Positions 24,146-37,000 of a stretch of 64,000 nt of DNA are shown one piece after another. The first letter of the stretch is position 1. Every line of letters begins with the position of its first letter. Source of the stretch: Juglans regia (lineage: Eukaryota > Streptophyta > Magnoliopsida > Fagales > Juglandaceae); NCBI RefSeq assembly GCF_001411555.2, contig NC_049902.1, forward strand, positions 13,788,237-13,852,236, read 5' to 3'. Under the pieces are notes generated by a model. The model was given only the letters and a program-made list of their open reading frames with translations. It did no database searches and was not told the DNA's origin. The position numbers and the translations under genes are program-made.

Positions 24146-24546
24146 GACCGAGCTATTCTAGGCTACTAGCACAGATATGACAAAAGCCCTTGAAATACTG
24201 GAGTTTAAAACCAAATATATTTAGACTTGTCTAAACCAATGTAGTATTTTTGAGCAAATATTAAGCAAAGTTTTGGTTTTGATTGAGGATGTCTAATGTA
24301 ATACCAGTGCTCTCAGTATCGCCCCTAGTGGTCCCTAATCTCTACTTCAACTTAAGAATCATTTACGAAGTATTGATATTAATAGGTGGGACTCGAGGAA
24401 GAAAAAGACGGAAAAAAGTGGAAGGACTTGGGACAAAGGAGGGTTTATCTCTTCTCATTCTTCTCTTCTGCATGATCTCTCTCTCACCCTTTTCCTCTCG
24501 CAACATTGCTATCAAATTATAAAATCATAATTTACAAAACAGTTTT
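24146..24546. other. Intergenic stretch between hAT and TRIM
   Basis: About 400 bp outside both elements. No coding sequence or repeat recognised. This is probably the old intergenic DNA upstream of the oxidoreductase gene. Confidence 0.5.
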
Positions 24547-24953
24547 TGTTACGATCCCACATCGACTAAGTATGGAATTAGTTGATGGTTTATAAGTTCC
24601 TAAGTACCATTCTCTTGTAAGCTAGTTTTTAAGAGTGAGTTTTACCTAGTGAGTTCATAACAAATGCTATCAGAGCCACCTCACATCTAAGGCCATGTTG
24701 TGATGGTTGCAATCGTGCGGCATGGGGGGTGATGCCGGCATGGCAATGTTTGTCCGGAGTTAGGAAAAGACTTAGTGCATAGCCAGTCTGTGTGAAGGCC
24801 GGGACCGTTGTGGACGTCGATTGTGGAGCGTGGTGGTTGTTACGATCTCACATCGATTAAATATGAGATTGGTTGATGGTTTATAAGCTCCTAAACATCA
24901 TTTCCTTATAAATTAGCTTTCAAGGATAACTTCTACCTAATCGGTTCTTAACA
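24547..24953 (+). mobile_element. TRIM retroelement, 407 bp
   Basis: Two direct repeats of exactly 116 bp, each starting TG and ending CA, lie at 24547-24662 (tgttacgatcccacatcg ... ttcataaca) and 24838-24953 (tgttacgatctcacatcg ... ttcttaaca). Right after the first comes a primer-site-like atgctatcagagcc (compare tggtatcagagc, the usual initiator-Met tRNA site). Just before the second is a purine-rich ggagcgtggtggt. The inner 175 bp codes for nothing. Flanks gtttt and atttt agree at four of five bases. It ends 138 bp before the start codon of the oxidoreductase gene. Confidence 0.85.
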
Positions 24954-25051
24954 ATTTTTCGGGATTTCGGCGCAATTCATAAAAACATTTTAACTCGTGC
25001 TTTCAGTTTTTGTCATTTTGGAACCACCGGTCCTCCCACATTAACTTCTTG

Positions 25052-25058
25052 ACGTGTC
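25052..25058 (+). promoter_or_regulatory. ABRE-like ACGTGTC element
   Basis: acgtgtc lies 33 bases before the start codon of the oxidoreductase gene. ACGTG(T/G)C is the core bound by plant bZIP/ABF factors. A 7-base match can occur by chance, and at this distance it may lie in the 5' leader rather than the promoter. Confidence 0.25.
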
Positions 25059-25091
25059 GTAAAATAGCAGAGCCGGATCCGGAGAATCGCC

Positions 25092-28000
25092 ATGAACAGC
25101 GTCGCTAACAAGGTAGCAGTGGTGGGAAGTGGAAGTGAGCATTTCGAACCAACTCTCTCGTGTATATTAATAGTATTCTTTGGTAATGGTATGATTTTCT
25201 CCTCTTTAATTCAATACGAACATCAAAATGACAAAAAAACCGTTGCGGGCAGTTTCAGGAGCAGTTTGTGCATCAATTCTGGCCAGGAATGGCGTGTCTG
25301 TGACCATTTTCGAGTCTGCTAGAGGCCCCGGTGGCCGTATGTCACAGAGAAGGTTCTTTGACTTCCTTTTCGTTTAGTTCTATCTTATTTTCTTCTTTAG
25401 TTTACTTGCTGAGTATCCATAATAAATAAATAAATGAATAGTCGCCATTCTTTATTATGAAAATTTCTCTTTGTTAGATTATTAAAAAAAAAAAAAAAAT
25501 GCTCTTTGTTAGGTGTAGTACATATAGACTCCCCCCAACCCCCACACATGTATAGGGGTCTTTGATTTTTGCTATTCTTTGAAAATTCCCAAATAGAGAA
25601 GTTACCGAAGAAGGGAGGGAGCTGGTGTTCGACCACGGTGCTCCGTATTTCAGTGTTAGCAACGCTGAGGTGTGGGATCTGGTTCGTGAGTGGGAATCAA
25701 GAGGTCTTGTTGCTGAGTGGGATGAGAATTTTGGAGCTTTTGATTGTATCTCCCACAAATTTTTGGGCATACAGCAGGTTTACTACTATTCCTTTTATGA
25801 TGCCTCAGACAAATTCCAACGTTCATTTGCACTATGGTTTTAACCCAATAATATTTAATAATGTCATTGCCTCTCCTCCCCCCTAAAATATTTGTGATTA
25901 ACTGGATCGTTGAATTTTAGCTTGTTTGGAATGGTAACATTAGTCTGCGTTCCAATTCTATTAGTATAGCTTTGTGGTTATTCCTGCTCCATGGTTTCCT
26001 TCTTGTTCTTCTCCTTTTATTTTTGTCTATACTGGGATTCTCGTCTTGAATGAATGTTTTGGCTTTCTGTTATCAGCACCACACTTTTTCAATCTGCTCT
26101 TAAAGATGGGATGTCAATGCTGTGAAGTGGCAAGTGGTTGGCTATCTAAGTAGTTCCTCTTTTGTTGAATTGTAGTTCTTATTTTAAATCACAGGTTGTT
26201 CTACGCCACCATGTATAATATTATATACACAGAGTAACATCAGAAAAAGAATATAGAATGAGGATCAAGTCTATATTTTTTGGTCACCATAAATTGAGAT
26301 TGGTTGAAGAGTACGAGATTGGTTGAAGAATTCTCTCTTACCGACTTCTTTTCAAGAATATCTCATTTCTTAACCCCTCTCTTTTAATGGTAAGAATTAA
26401 TTAAAATGAAAATCTTACTTAACTCCTCCCTTTTAATTCTTTTACACCTCTACTTATGAAAAAATACATTTTTTTTGATAGGTAAAAATGAGCGTAACAA
26501 AAAAAAAAAAAAAAAAAAAAATCTTTTACACCTCCCTTTTAATTGTTATTCAAGCTGAGGTGTCCAAAACTATTGCACTAAGTCATCTTTTCAGTGGACA
26601 ATGCTAGGGGGCCACCCAACATGCACCTCTGCCCCCTAGTGCATTTCCATTTTTTTCCCTTTTTCTTTCAAACATTTTTTAAATATATTTAAACATTTAC
26701 TCATAAAAAAAATATATTTAAACATTTAAAAAAAATATACACATTCACTAGTAGTCATTTTCTTAACCATTAAAGGAAAAAAAAAAAAAATTAAAACACA
26801 GGAGTGGTCAAACTGAGGGGGCAAAATCATGAGGCTACTTAGCATTTTCTTAATCTTAGCTTCATGACACCTTGATTCTGAGGTTTTTGGAACTGCATCT
26901 CTTACACGAGATGTTCTGTTTCCCTCTTCATTTTAACTCTTTCACACTCTCTATTATGCATCTATACATGCATCTGAGATTTGAGGGAAAATGTTATTAT
27001 AAGTAAACAGAGGATTTTTTTGGCTTTTTTCCCCTAAAAAAGGTTAACTCTTTTTGTTTACATGTTATTTGTGCATATCAAGTTCAAACATTAGCAGAGG
27101 TTGAATGTACGAAAAATGGCAACTGTTTCTCTGATTATCAATTTTATTCAGGAAGGACTAACCAAGAAATATGTGGGTGTACCAGGCATGAATGCGATAT
27201 GTAGAGCATTATGCCAAGAAACTGGTGTGTCTTCCTTCTGCTTCTCTTTGGAATGACTATTATACAAGATGCTATATGAACCTAGGAATTACTTATTACT
27301 TTTTTTTAACTTTTTTCAGGAGTAGAAAGTAAATTCGGGGTTGGTGTTGGAAGGTTGGAGTGGCTAGAGGATGAGAATTTATGGTCTTTGATGGGTTTGG
27401 ATGGGCAAAATCTCGGTCAGTTTCAGGGGGTGGTTGCATCGGACAAAAACATTGTTTCTCCCAGGTTTACAAATGTTACAGGACGAGCACCACCTCTTGG
27501 TATTATATCTTGCCTTCAATTGTTTTATTATGTACAGCATTATATACTTGCATCTGGGCTTGAACTGCTTGTGTCTAAAAATCTATCCTGTTCTTATGAC
27601 AAAGATCTGTATTGTTAAGAATGGTGTTTGATGAAACTTCACATTCTGGTGGTCAATAAGTTATCTGCACTTCATTAAGGGTTAAGCATATAATCAGTCC
27701 TTGGGTTTTACACCATTATCTATTTGCTCCTTAGAGTTTTTAATTTTAACGTTTTGATCTTCTGGTTTCATATGTTTTGAATTTAGACTCTCCATCATAT
27801 TTTCATTAGATTTTCTAACAGAAATCTGATGAAGCATGACAAGTAGCTACAACATAATAAATAATAAAAAAAATTACATGGTTTTAAATGTTGTTTGATA
27901 AGTAACATGGTTTTAAAATTTTCAAAAAACATAAAATCCGTTTTTTTTTAATTAAAAATCCAACTTTACTTCCTCTGTACTTGGGCTACGCCTGAACCAA

Positions 28001-31000
28001 CTTATAAAATTATTAAACAAAAAAACTAAGGCGCGCAGAACCTAGGTGGCACCTGGATTTGTAGCCCAAGCACACTTCCTGGGTGTCAAACCCAGGCCTC
28101 GCCCAACTGCTGCCTGGGTTTCTGCCCAGGCGGCCCTAGGTGTAGAACCTAGGGCCGTTTGGGTTGTGCAAAGAGGTAAATTCGGTTTAAAATAAGCTAC
28201 TAGTCTATATTAGTGGGCTCAATAATGTTATTTTTTTTTTTTATAAAGAAAACTACGCACTCATTTTTAATCACATACCAGGTTTGTCACAATCCTATGA
28301 CCTGTGATTTATGAGCCCACCACGGTTCCTTTGTGTGCTACTGGTAAAAAGAAAAGGATTTTGCTAATGTTTTATATGAGAAAACTAAATACGAAATGTT
28401 TGAAAAGCAAAATTGGTACTCGATTATAGATATTCGTAATTTTGAGCACCTGAGATATATTTAATAAATCTCAGTATATTTGACTGTGACGCCCTCCCGC
28501 TTGTGAGTTGATGGGTTGTCGAGACGTCGGGACATGTAACATTGGATTACACACCTCATATGATCATGACAGTAATATGTATGATTCTAGCATGTTACTA
28601 ATGATATGAACAATTCGCAGTGAAAAGTAAAGATTCTTAGAAATTTAGTACCGGAGGAAAAACTTTAAACCTCAAAAAACTGTTTCAGGAATATCTCCAC
28701 AAGTCACAATTACAACCATGATTAGCACTATTTCATTACAAGTTCCTAAAAATAAATGTTCGGAATTTAAATAACTATTCTCCACTTTGGGGTAAACAAA
28801 ACATAAAGGATAATGGTAGATAAGTGGGCCACTGCAGGGTGACCTTAGCATCCTCTTTCACTTGTCTTCATTTGGCTGGATGTCTTACCCGAATCCTCCC
28901 TTGTCATACTGGTTTGCAAAATCTACGGTTATGAGGATTGGTACCATAGTGAGACTACCACAATGAGATTATAAAATCTCAGCAAGTTAACCATGAGACA
29001 AGAACCATGATGGTATGCAATGACAGATATCGGCATAGATAAGTAAATGCATGAGAATGAAATGCACTTGAGATTTTTCTCTAGATTCATCAACATCTTT
29101 GTTTCCTAAATTCTCCGTTTGTTCCTTATTGACCATATGCCACGGCTTCCCTTAAAAATCAATGCGCACGTCCTGGTTCCCTTTGTCACGACTATGAGTA
29201 ATGTCCGTTAGTGTGACTTCGTCTCAAGAACACTTAAGGCTTCGTGTAACCATCCTTCACCTTAAGCTTTTCTAGACTCCACCAGCCAAGAGGCAAGTCT
29301 TGTGACCCGAGACTGTTCTATTCTTGCTTGAGGTCGTTGATAGCCCAACGTCAACCCAAGTGATGCCACTCCATCCTTAAGCACTCCAAAGTGGCCAGAG
29401 GAGTTCTACTGGGATAATGCCCCATCCCAGCTTGGGGTCGTGACCCAACCCTCATGCCACTTTTAGAAAATGATGCAATCTTTTTCATGCAAGCATGCTT
29501 GTAATAACAAATGCATAGGCAAGAATTAAATGCAACAATTAGTAGAAATAACAATAGAATGGAGCTTTAACATCGTGTGTGTAACATACAGCCATACATC
29601 ATACGATCATAGGGTGTGGTCATAGAGTGACTTACTTGGAATTGCTAATGTACTGGAGTGTTGATTGGTTTGCTGTCTGCGGGAGAGTATATTTCGGTTA
29701 GACTAGAATATTAGACAAAAGTTTCTAAGGAGTGAAACAAGTAAACTTCGCAAATAGGCCCTTGAAGGCCATATTTGCACTAAGATCCCCTCGGTTTTTC
29801 ACTTATTGCCATTCGGCCACCAACCCTTTTCTAGTTCTGTCTTATAAAATCATCCTTTTCGCTAAATCAAGCCATTATACCAAAGGCAAGCTAGATACCC
29901 TTACTTTTCAATGCAAAAGTCCCTTCTTGGTGCCCGATCCAACCTGAGAGCCTCAAAGGCTCTATTCTATGTTTCTAAGTCCCAATTTAAGAGTTTGTCC
30001 CAACTAGATCCTTACTTATCTATAGAAAATCATCACTCAGTTTGTATAAGGCCAAACCAAAACCTATAGGCCATGGAACTCTCCCCTTTTCTTGTCAACA
30101 CATGACCCTCCTTTGAACAATTATCAAAACATATTCTAAATCACCCTTCTTATTTTATATCCTAGAGTTATTAAGAGTAGAGGGCCAAACCAATGTTTTT
30201 AATACTGTTTTGTACCGGCCTGTATGATCGAAATTTACTGTTTCAGAACAGTTTCTGGCACGGTGGATGTGGGTGTTTCGTACTGGGTCAAATACTGGTC
30301 ATTTCGGTGTGCTTCGGTCAATACCAGCCAATTTTCAGTGTACTGGACGAAATTTATATTTCCGTCCGAAAAGTTGAAAGCAGGACATGCGTGGTACGAA
30401 AATGGGGTCTGAATCATGGCAGTAGTACTGAATCAAGCTTTTAGGTGGTATGAAAATGGGGTCTGAAGAGCCCATTCAGTACTCCAGTTGTCCAGCACTC
30501 TCTTGAAGACCCCATGGCAGTACTAGTATTGCCATTTTCGTACATGGGAGTACTACTGCCTATGCCATTTTCCTAAAAGCTTTTAGGTGTTAATCAAGTT
30601 TAATAGCTTGATTCAGTACTGCTGCCACTATATATTCTAATGTTAGGTACTAATCATCCCTCCCTTATCTTATCCAAATTAAACAAATAATTACTATTTT
30701 CAGCAGAGAAAATCAAGAGGAGAAAAATAGAAACTTCTTAATTTAAATTTTAATTTATACATTGGAATTTGAAAGATATGATCTGAACCAAAGTCCTTAT
30801 CAAATTGGATGAATGGTTGGCACTTTTCTTTTCAAGACCTTATGATCTACAAATTTATTTGCATTTTTTTCTCTGCATGCATTATTTTTCAAATTATATT
30901 GTTGTTATTTTGGAATATAATTTTGATATGTATATATAATTAATTTATCCATATATAGACTATCCCGAAACAATACCGGTACCGAAACATTTTGTTCCAG

Positions 31001-34000
31001 TTTCTCAACCGAAATAGTCACTGAAACGGTATTCAAAACTTCGGTCCAAACCTATGTTTGGTTACCTCCCACTTTCACACATTGCACATATACACTCATA
31101 TGCTCATGTCCCTAAATATAATAATAATATAGGACCCAAAACCTAACATGTTTCTAGACTACGCTTTTGATTCCTCTAACAAGATCAATACACACATACA
31201 AATATATATGTATAGAGCTGAATCTCACCTTTACCCCAAAATCATATTGAAAACCCAATTCTCCTAAATATTCTCAATCTAACTCACACATACCCTACAT
31301 CCATGAGAAAACCGGAACCATCTACTGTCAAAAATCAAATTTTTTGTTCATAAAATCTCATGCCATGTCAATTGGTTCAAACAAGGCTAAATTAATCATC
31401 CAAAACTTTGAATATATTTTCTTGCATATTAACATATCAACGCTTAAATAATCGTGGCTTAAAACATTAACACATGATTTTCTCTTCAACCAAACAAACC
31501 TCAAGCTTTTCCTCCATAATATCATGATCTTAGGTGCCTCATTCCTTTGAGAGAATCGACCATCACACAATACAAAAAGAAACCCAACTCTAGAATCCGA
31601 AACCCTTAAGCTCGTATTATCTCTTTTATTAAACCAATCCATAACTTATTTCTTGATAGTCAAGGAAAAGATACCAAACACCATTGTAAAACTCATCATA
31701 GCAAGCTCTTTTAGAGAATTTGAGATCTCAAAATACACCACTGAACAAATTCAAGAAGATGAAACATATGCTTACTTGAAACCCCTTTTACAAGTTGGAC
31801 TCCATAACTCAACCATCAAGACTCACTCCAAAACACACCCAAGAACAAACATCCAAAAGCTCAAACAAAAGGAAAAAGATGAGAGGGTTCATACCTTGAG
31901 GTTCTCAAAACCGAAACTCCAAAGGTATCTAAGCTAGGTGATGGTGAGAGGCTTCTTGGAGTGGTGAGGTTTTGAGTGTGTGTATGTGTTGGTTGGCTTA
32001 AGAGAAAGGGAGAAAAATGTGATTGAACTTGAGAGAGAGAAGAGAGCAAGAGAGCTTGAGAGCGTTGGGAGCAAGAGAGCTTGAGAGGGAGAGAGAGAGT
32101 GACCGGCGAGAGAGTGAGAGTGAGAGAGAAAAAGAGAGCTTGAGGGGTTCTCTTGCATGAACTCTCATTAGCCCCTTGTTTGGCTTTCATCCTATGGTAC
32201 ATGTGTAAGGTGGATTTTGTGTGACATAAAATGTTAAACAAAAGGGCTTCTGCAGGTGGGTGGGATGCCCGGTCAAGGAGGCTCAAGGCCATGCATGGTG
32301 GTTGGTCCTTTATGGTCAACCTTGGCTTAATGTGTGACAAGTGGCACATGGCCCATGCGCTTGCCATGATGCAATTTTGGTCTGATTTTTCTGATGGATG
32401 GCTGACTTGGCATGCCATGTGGCATGTACGTAGTGTGGGGCCAAGTGAGGTGGCAAGCGTTGTGGTGACGTGGTGATCCCTCATAGGTCCAAGTGGATGC
32501 CAAGTATCATGCATCTAGGTGATGTGTTCAAGGCAACCAATGGTGTGGGTCCTAATCAGTGTTCTAGGGTCGCCATGTGGCGCTCTAGGATTTGCCACGC
32601 AGGTGACATGTGGCTGCCATGTGGCGCCATATTTTTTTTCTAAGTATGGGGATCCTAAATGTGACAAATTTACTCTTCCTTTGATCTAAAAGGATTTCAA
32701 ACGAATGTTATGAATTTTCTAAGTTTCAATCACTACGTGACTAAACCCAAAGGTTTCCTTTGGGATCTTACATTGACAACCAGAGATTTGCTATAAAATA
32801 TTGAAATTTAGATAGCTCCTTGAAATTATGGTGGAAGATGAAATGGAGTGGAAAGTCTTGGTGATTTTATGACTTTGATTTTTCAACTAAATGTTGTGTG
32901 ATGACCGGAAAGCATGGTATTATAAATCTATAAAGTGTTTTCTTCTCCTTTTTTTACCATTATTGTTGGTTCTTGTATTGTGATTGTCATTGAAATGTAA
33001 AGTAATTCTAAGTAAGTTTATGCAGATATGAATTTGGTTCCGGGGATGGCAGTGAAGTTGCAAGATATCCCTGTTATCCCATGTTTTGCTCTCATGATAG
33101 CATTTGCAGAGCCTCTTTCTGCAGTAAGATATTAATTATATATCTCTAAGTAATGTACTCTCCTCTGAAATTGCTGATTCACTCAAAATTTGTGTGTTGC
33201 ATTTGAATGATGCCTTCTTTCCTAAAATTTTTTTTGTGAGGTTCAATCAGGGGTGGCCTTGTGCCTTATGAAGTTTGTTGTATGATTCAGATACCAACAA
33301 AAGGTTTCAGAGTTGTGAACTCAGAAGTTTTAAGTTGGGCTTGTTGTGACAGTAGCAAGCCAGGGCGTTCTGCCACTAGGTTTGTGCCTGTATGCTGCAT
33401 TCTTAACAAATTCATGGAAAGAAATACTCAATTTTCAAGGTAGGTTTTCATTATTGATTATTTATTGTATTATGCCCTTTGCCCTTTCTGCACAGTGAAC
33501 GATGGGTATTGCATTCAACTGTTGAGTATGCAAATGGTATAATTGCTCAAACTGGACTTGTTAAGCCCTCGGAGGCAACATTGAAAAAGGTGGCTGAAGA
33601 ACTTTTCCATGAATTACAGAGCACTGGACTAGATATTTCTCAGCCCTTCTTCAAGAGAGCTCATAGATGGTCAGTATAAGGGTTAAGAGTTCTAAGGTTT
33701 ACTACTAAGGTTGTGTTTGGATGTTGAAATGAGTTGAGTTGAGTTGAGTTGAAATGATAAAATATTGTTAGAATATTATTTTTTAATACTATTATTATTT
33801 TGGAATTTAAAAAAGTTGAATTATTTATTATATTTTATATTGGAATTTAAAAAAGTTGTAATGATGAATTGAGATGAATTTGATAACCAAACTCACCCTA
33901 ATTGTCAGATCTTTCACACACATACTAATATTAGTCAAAAGACTTGAAGTTTTATCCTCATTATATTCACTTTAATATCACTATGAGCTTTTGATTAGTG

Positions 34001-37000
34001 TTGTGAAAAAGATAAATCCACGATCAATAAAAAATAACACTATTTTCAGGACGCTCCCTGAAATATAGCCATCCAGACCCCCCACGTCAATCACATGCCT
34101 CAGAAAAAAAGCCTGTCTAGCTAGGCTGGGCTTGATCATGATTGCACAACAAGCCCTAATTACGTAGTGTATTCTTGTTTCACTAGATGAAGAATCTTTC
34201 CTTGTCCTAACTTCTATTTATTGTAGGGGGTATTGTTGATCCAAGCCTTTGAACGCATTCCACAAATTTTCTAACCCGACACCAGGCTGTGACATTTTAA
34301 TGTTGTAAATCTCAGAATACCATGGGGTTGCATTTTGATGGGATTACTTGGAGAGAGGGATTAGGATTTCAGTGTAGATATCAAGTTGGTTGTATACAAG
34401 GTTTAAAATGCATAGATTTGTTTCAAAAAGAAAAAAATAATGAAATCCCTGGGTTAATGAGAAAGCTGTAAATATGTGGATGTAAATGATTATAGAGTGG
34501 CGTTATTGCATAATTGCCAAAATGATGTCATGAGAGAACAAAGGACACTTTTATTTTCATTTTTTCCCTTCGCATTACGTTCCTATATATTCATTTCTTA
34601 CTGAAGCTAAGTAAGATATGTTTATTCAAATCCTAATCCATCTTAGAGATCCCAGATTTGACTACAACATAAAGAGAGTGCATGTACTTTTGAATTTCTC
34701 TTGAAACTAGAGACTTGTAGTAAGTGATGCAATAGATTAAACACTAGATGGTGTGGCTTGTATGGAGGCCATTGTGATTCGAGAACATGTTGCTGATTTT
34801 TTTGAACACATGCTTTCCGAGCAAGAGGGGGTGGCTGCCAAAGCTTGATGGACTAGATTGAGTCTATTGAGCCGCATAATCTCTCTTGGTTGGAGAGGCC
34901 TTTTGAGGAGATAGCGGTTCATGGTGTGGTGAGGAGAATGGTAAAAGACAAAGCACTAGGTCTAGATGGATTTTCTATGGGATTCTTCCAATCATGTTGA
35001 TGTGGTGAATGAGGATCTAATGAAGGTCTTTCCTGAATTGTTCTTGGTTGAAAAATTTGAGAAAAGCCTCAGTGCCACTTTTTTTGCACTGATTCCTAAG
35101 AAGATAGGGGCATCAGAGGTTAAGGATTTTCGGCCCATTCTTGTGAATGGGGTGTATAAGCTTATCTCCAAGGTGCTTGCAAATTGCCTAGGGAAGGTAT
35201 TGGGGAAGATCATTACAAAATCCCAAAATGCATTTGTAAGGGGTAGGCAAATTCTGCACTCAGTTCTTATCGCCAATGAATGCCTAGATAGTAGACTAAA
35301 ATCTGGCAATACAGGGATCTAATGTAAGTTAAATATGTAGAAGGCCTATGATCATGTTAATTGGGGCTTTCTACTTTATTTACTTGGGAGGTGTGGATTT
35401 GAGGAGAGATGGTGTTCGTGGATCAGATGGTGCATATCAATGGCGAAAGTTTCAGTTTCAATGAATGACAGCCTAATTGGTTTGTTTAACAGCTCTCAAG
35501 GCCTAAGGCAAGAGGATCCGCTGTCCCCACTCCTCATTGTCATTGTCATGGAGGCACTTAGCAGAATGATTTGGGCTTTGGTTAATAATGGCTTTGTGGT
35601 TGGATTCTTGGTTGGTGACCCCAATAGGGGTACTCTTTAGTCTTTACATTTCTCACTTGTTTGCATATGATACACTAATATTTTGTGAGGCAGACCAAAA
35701 CTAGATTTGGGCACTGAGGGCATTTATACTCTGTTTTGAAGTGGTATCAAGTTTGAAAGTAAACTTTGACAAATCAGAGTTGGTGCCAGTTGACAATGTT
35801 TGTAACATTCGGCAGTTGGCTAATACTCTTGGATGTAAGGTTTCCTCTCTTTCCATGAATTGCCTTGATATTCCTTTGGGGCCTGCCTCAAGGACTAAAT
35901 CAATCTGGGATAACAGTGATCGAGAAGATAGAACGTAGATTGATAGGTTGGAAGTGACTATACTTGTTGAAAGGTGGCAGGATCACCTTAATCAAGAGTA
36001 CCTTGTCTAATTTACCAACGTATTTCTTATCTCTATTCCCAATTCCAGCAAGTGTGGCGACCCAGATTGAGAAATTTCATCGTGATTTCCTTTGGAGTGG
36101 CATGGAGGATGAATTCAAATTCCATCTAGTCAGTTGAGACAATGTATGATCCCCAATCTCTTCTAGTGGGTTGGGAATTAGAAACCTAAGGATTTTCCAT
36201 CAGGCCTTGCTTGGGAAATGGTTGTGGCAATATCATATGCAACCAGAAGCTCTATGGAAGTCGGTGATTGATAGCAAATATGGAAGTGTGTTTGTGGGGT
36301 GGGAGTTTGGAAGCACATTAGATGAGGGGTGGGGGGTTTTTACTCGTCATACTAGACTCATAGTGGGAGATGGCTTTAGAATAAAATTTTGGAGTGACCT
36401 ATGGTATGGGAATAATGCCCTAAAGGACTCTTTCCCTTTAGTTTTCCGGGTTGCAAGTGAGAGAGAAGCTTTAGTGGCTGATCTTATGGTGATATCTGGG
36501 GATCAAGTCCAATGGAACATCAACTTCAATAGGGCCCAAGATTGGAAGTTGGTAGCTCTGAGGACTTTTTTAGGCTCCGTTTGGTTTTACAGATGGTCTC
36601 AACCCATCTCATCCAATCTCAACATTCAAACATCATTCAAATACAAACATTTTTTAATTTCAAATTTTCATCTAATCATTACCCAATTAGTACAACTTTC
36701 CAAACATTCAAACAAAACACAAAAAATAATTCAACTTTTTCAAATCCGAAAACAAAAATAATATTAAAAATTATGTTCTAACAATATTTTAACTTTATAA
36801 TATTTTTATTCAATTTTTTCTCTTTCCTTTCCCAAAATCCCATAAAATATCGTAACTCAAACCATTTCACTACTATTCACAAACTATCTTACTACTATTA
36901 ACATATTTCTCATCTCATCTCATCTGATCTGTGTAACCAAACGAGGCATCTCTTGTATTCCATGAAACCAAGCACTCAAGGAGTTGACACGTTGTGGTGG

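Larger units (their letters stand above)
28485..32666 (-). mobile_element. Long solo-LTR-like element in intron 5, 4.18 kb
   Basis: Reads TG...CA on either strand: starts tgtgacgccctcccgc and ends cctaaatgtgaca. On the minus strand it shares order and wording with family-B LTRs: gggtcacgaccccaag, a stem-loop (29409-29430), the tgagatt/aatctca palindrome (28964-28981) and the closing gggcgtcaca. There is no gag, pol, primer site or second LTR. A 217-residue minus-strand frame (31861-32514) is low-complexity LTR sequence. The 5-base flanks ttgac and aattt do not match, so the edges or an intact insertion are unproven. A MITE (30195-31039) lies inside it. Confidence 0.6.

Noticed and set aside
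24547..24953. Cassandra-type TRIM with embedded 5S RNA sequence
   Set aside because: The start resembles (cccacatcg), but the LTR is only 116 bp and shows no 5S promoter boxes, so it is called a generic TRIM.
31861..32514. 217-residue minus-strand open frame, the longest frame that is not a transposon protein
   Set aside because: Lies in the head of the intron-5 LTR-like element, is low-complexity (Ser/Leu/His), matches no family I know, and has no support beyond being open.
33241..33290. Extra exon or earlier start of exon 7 at about 33251
   Set aside because: An acceptor-like cag lies at 33248-33250, but only the acceptor ending at 33290 keeps the phase and gives the family-like [16 protein letters not shown] sequence.
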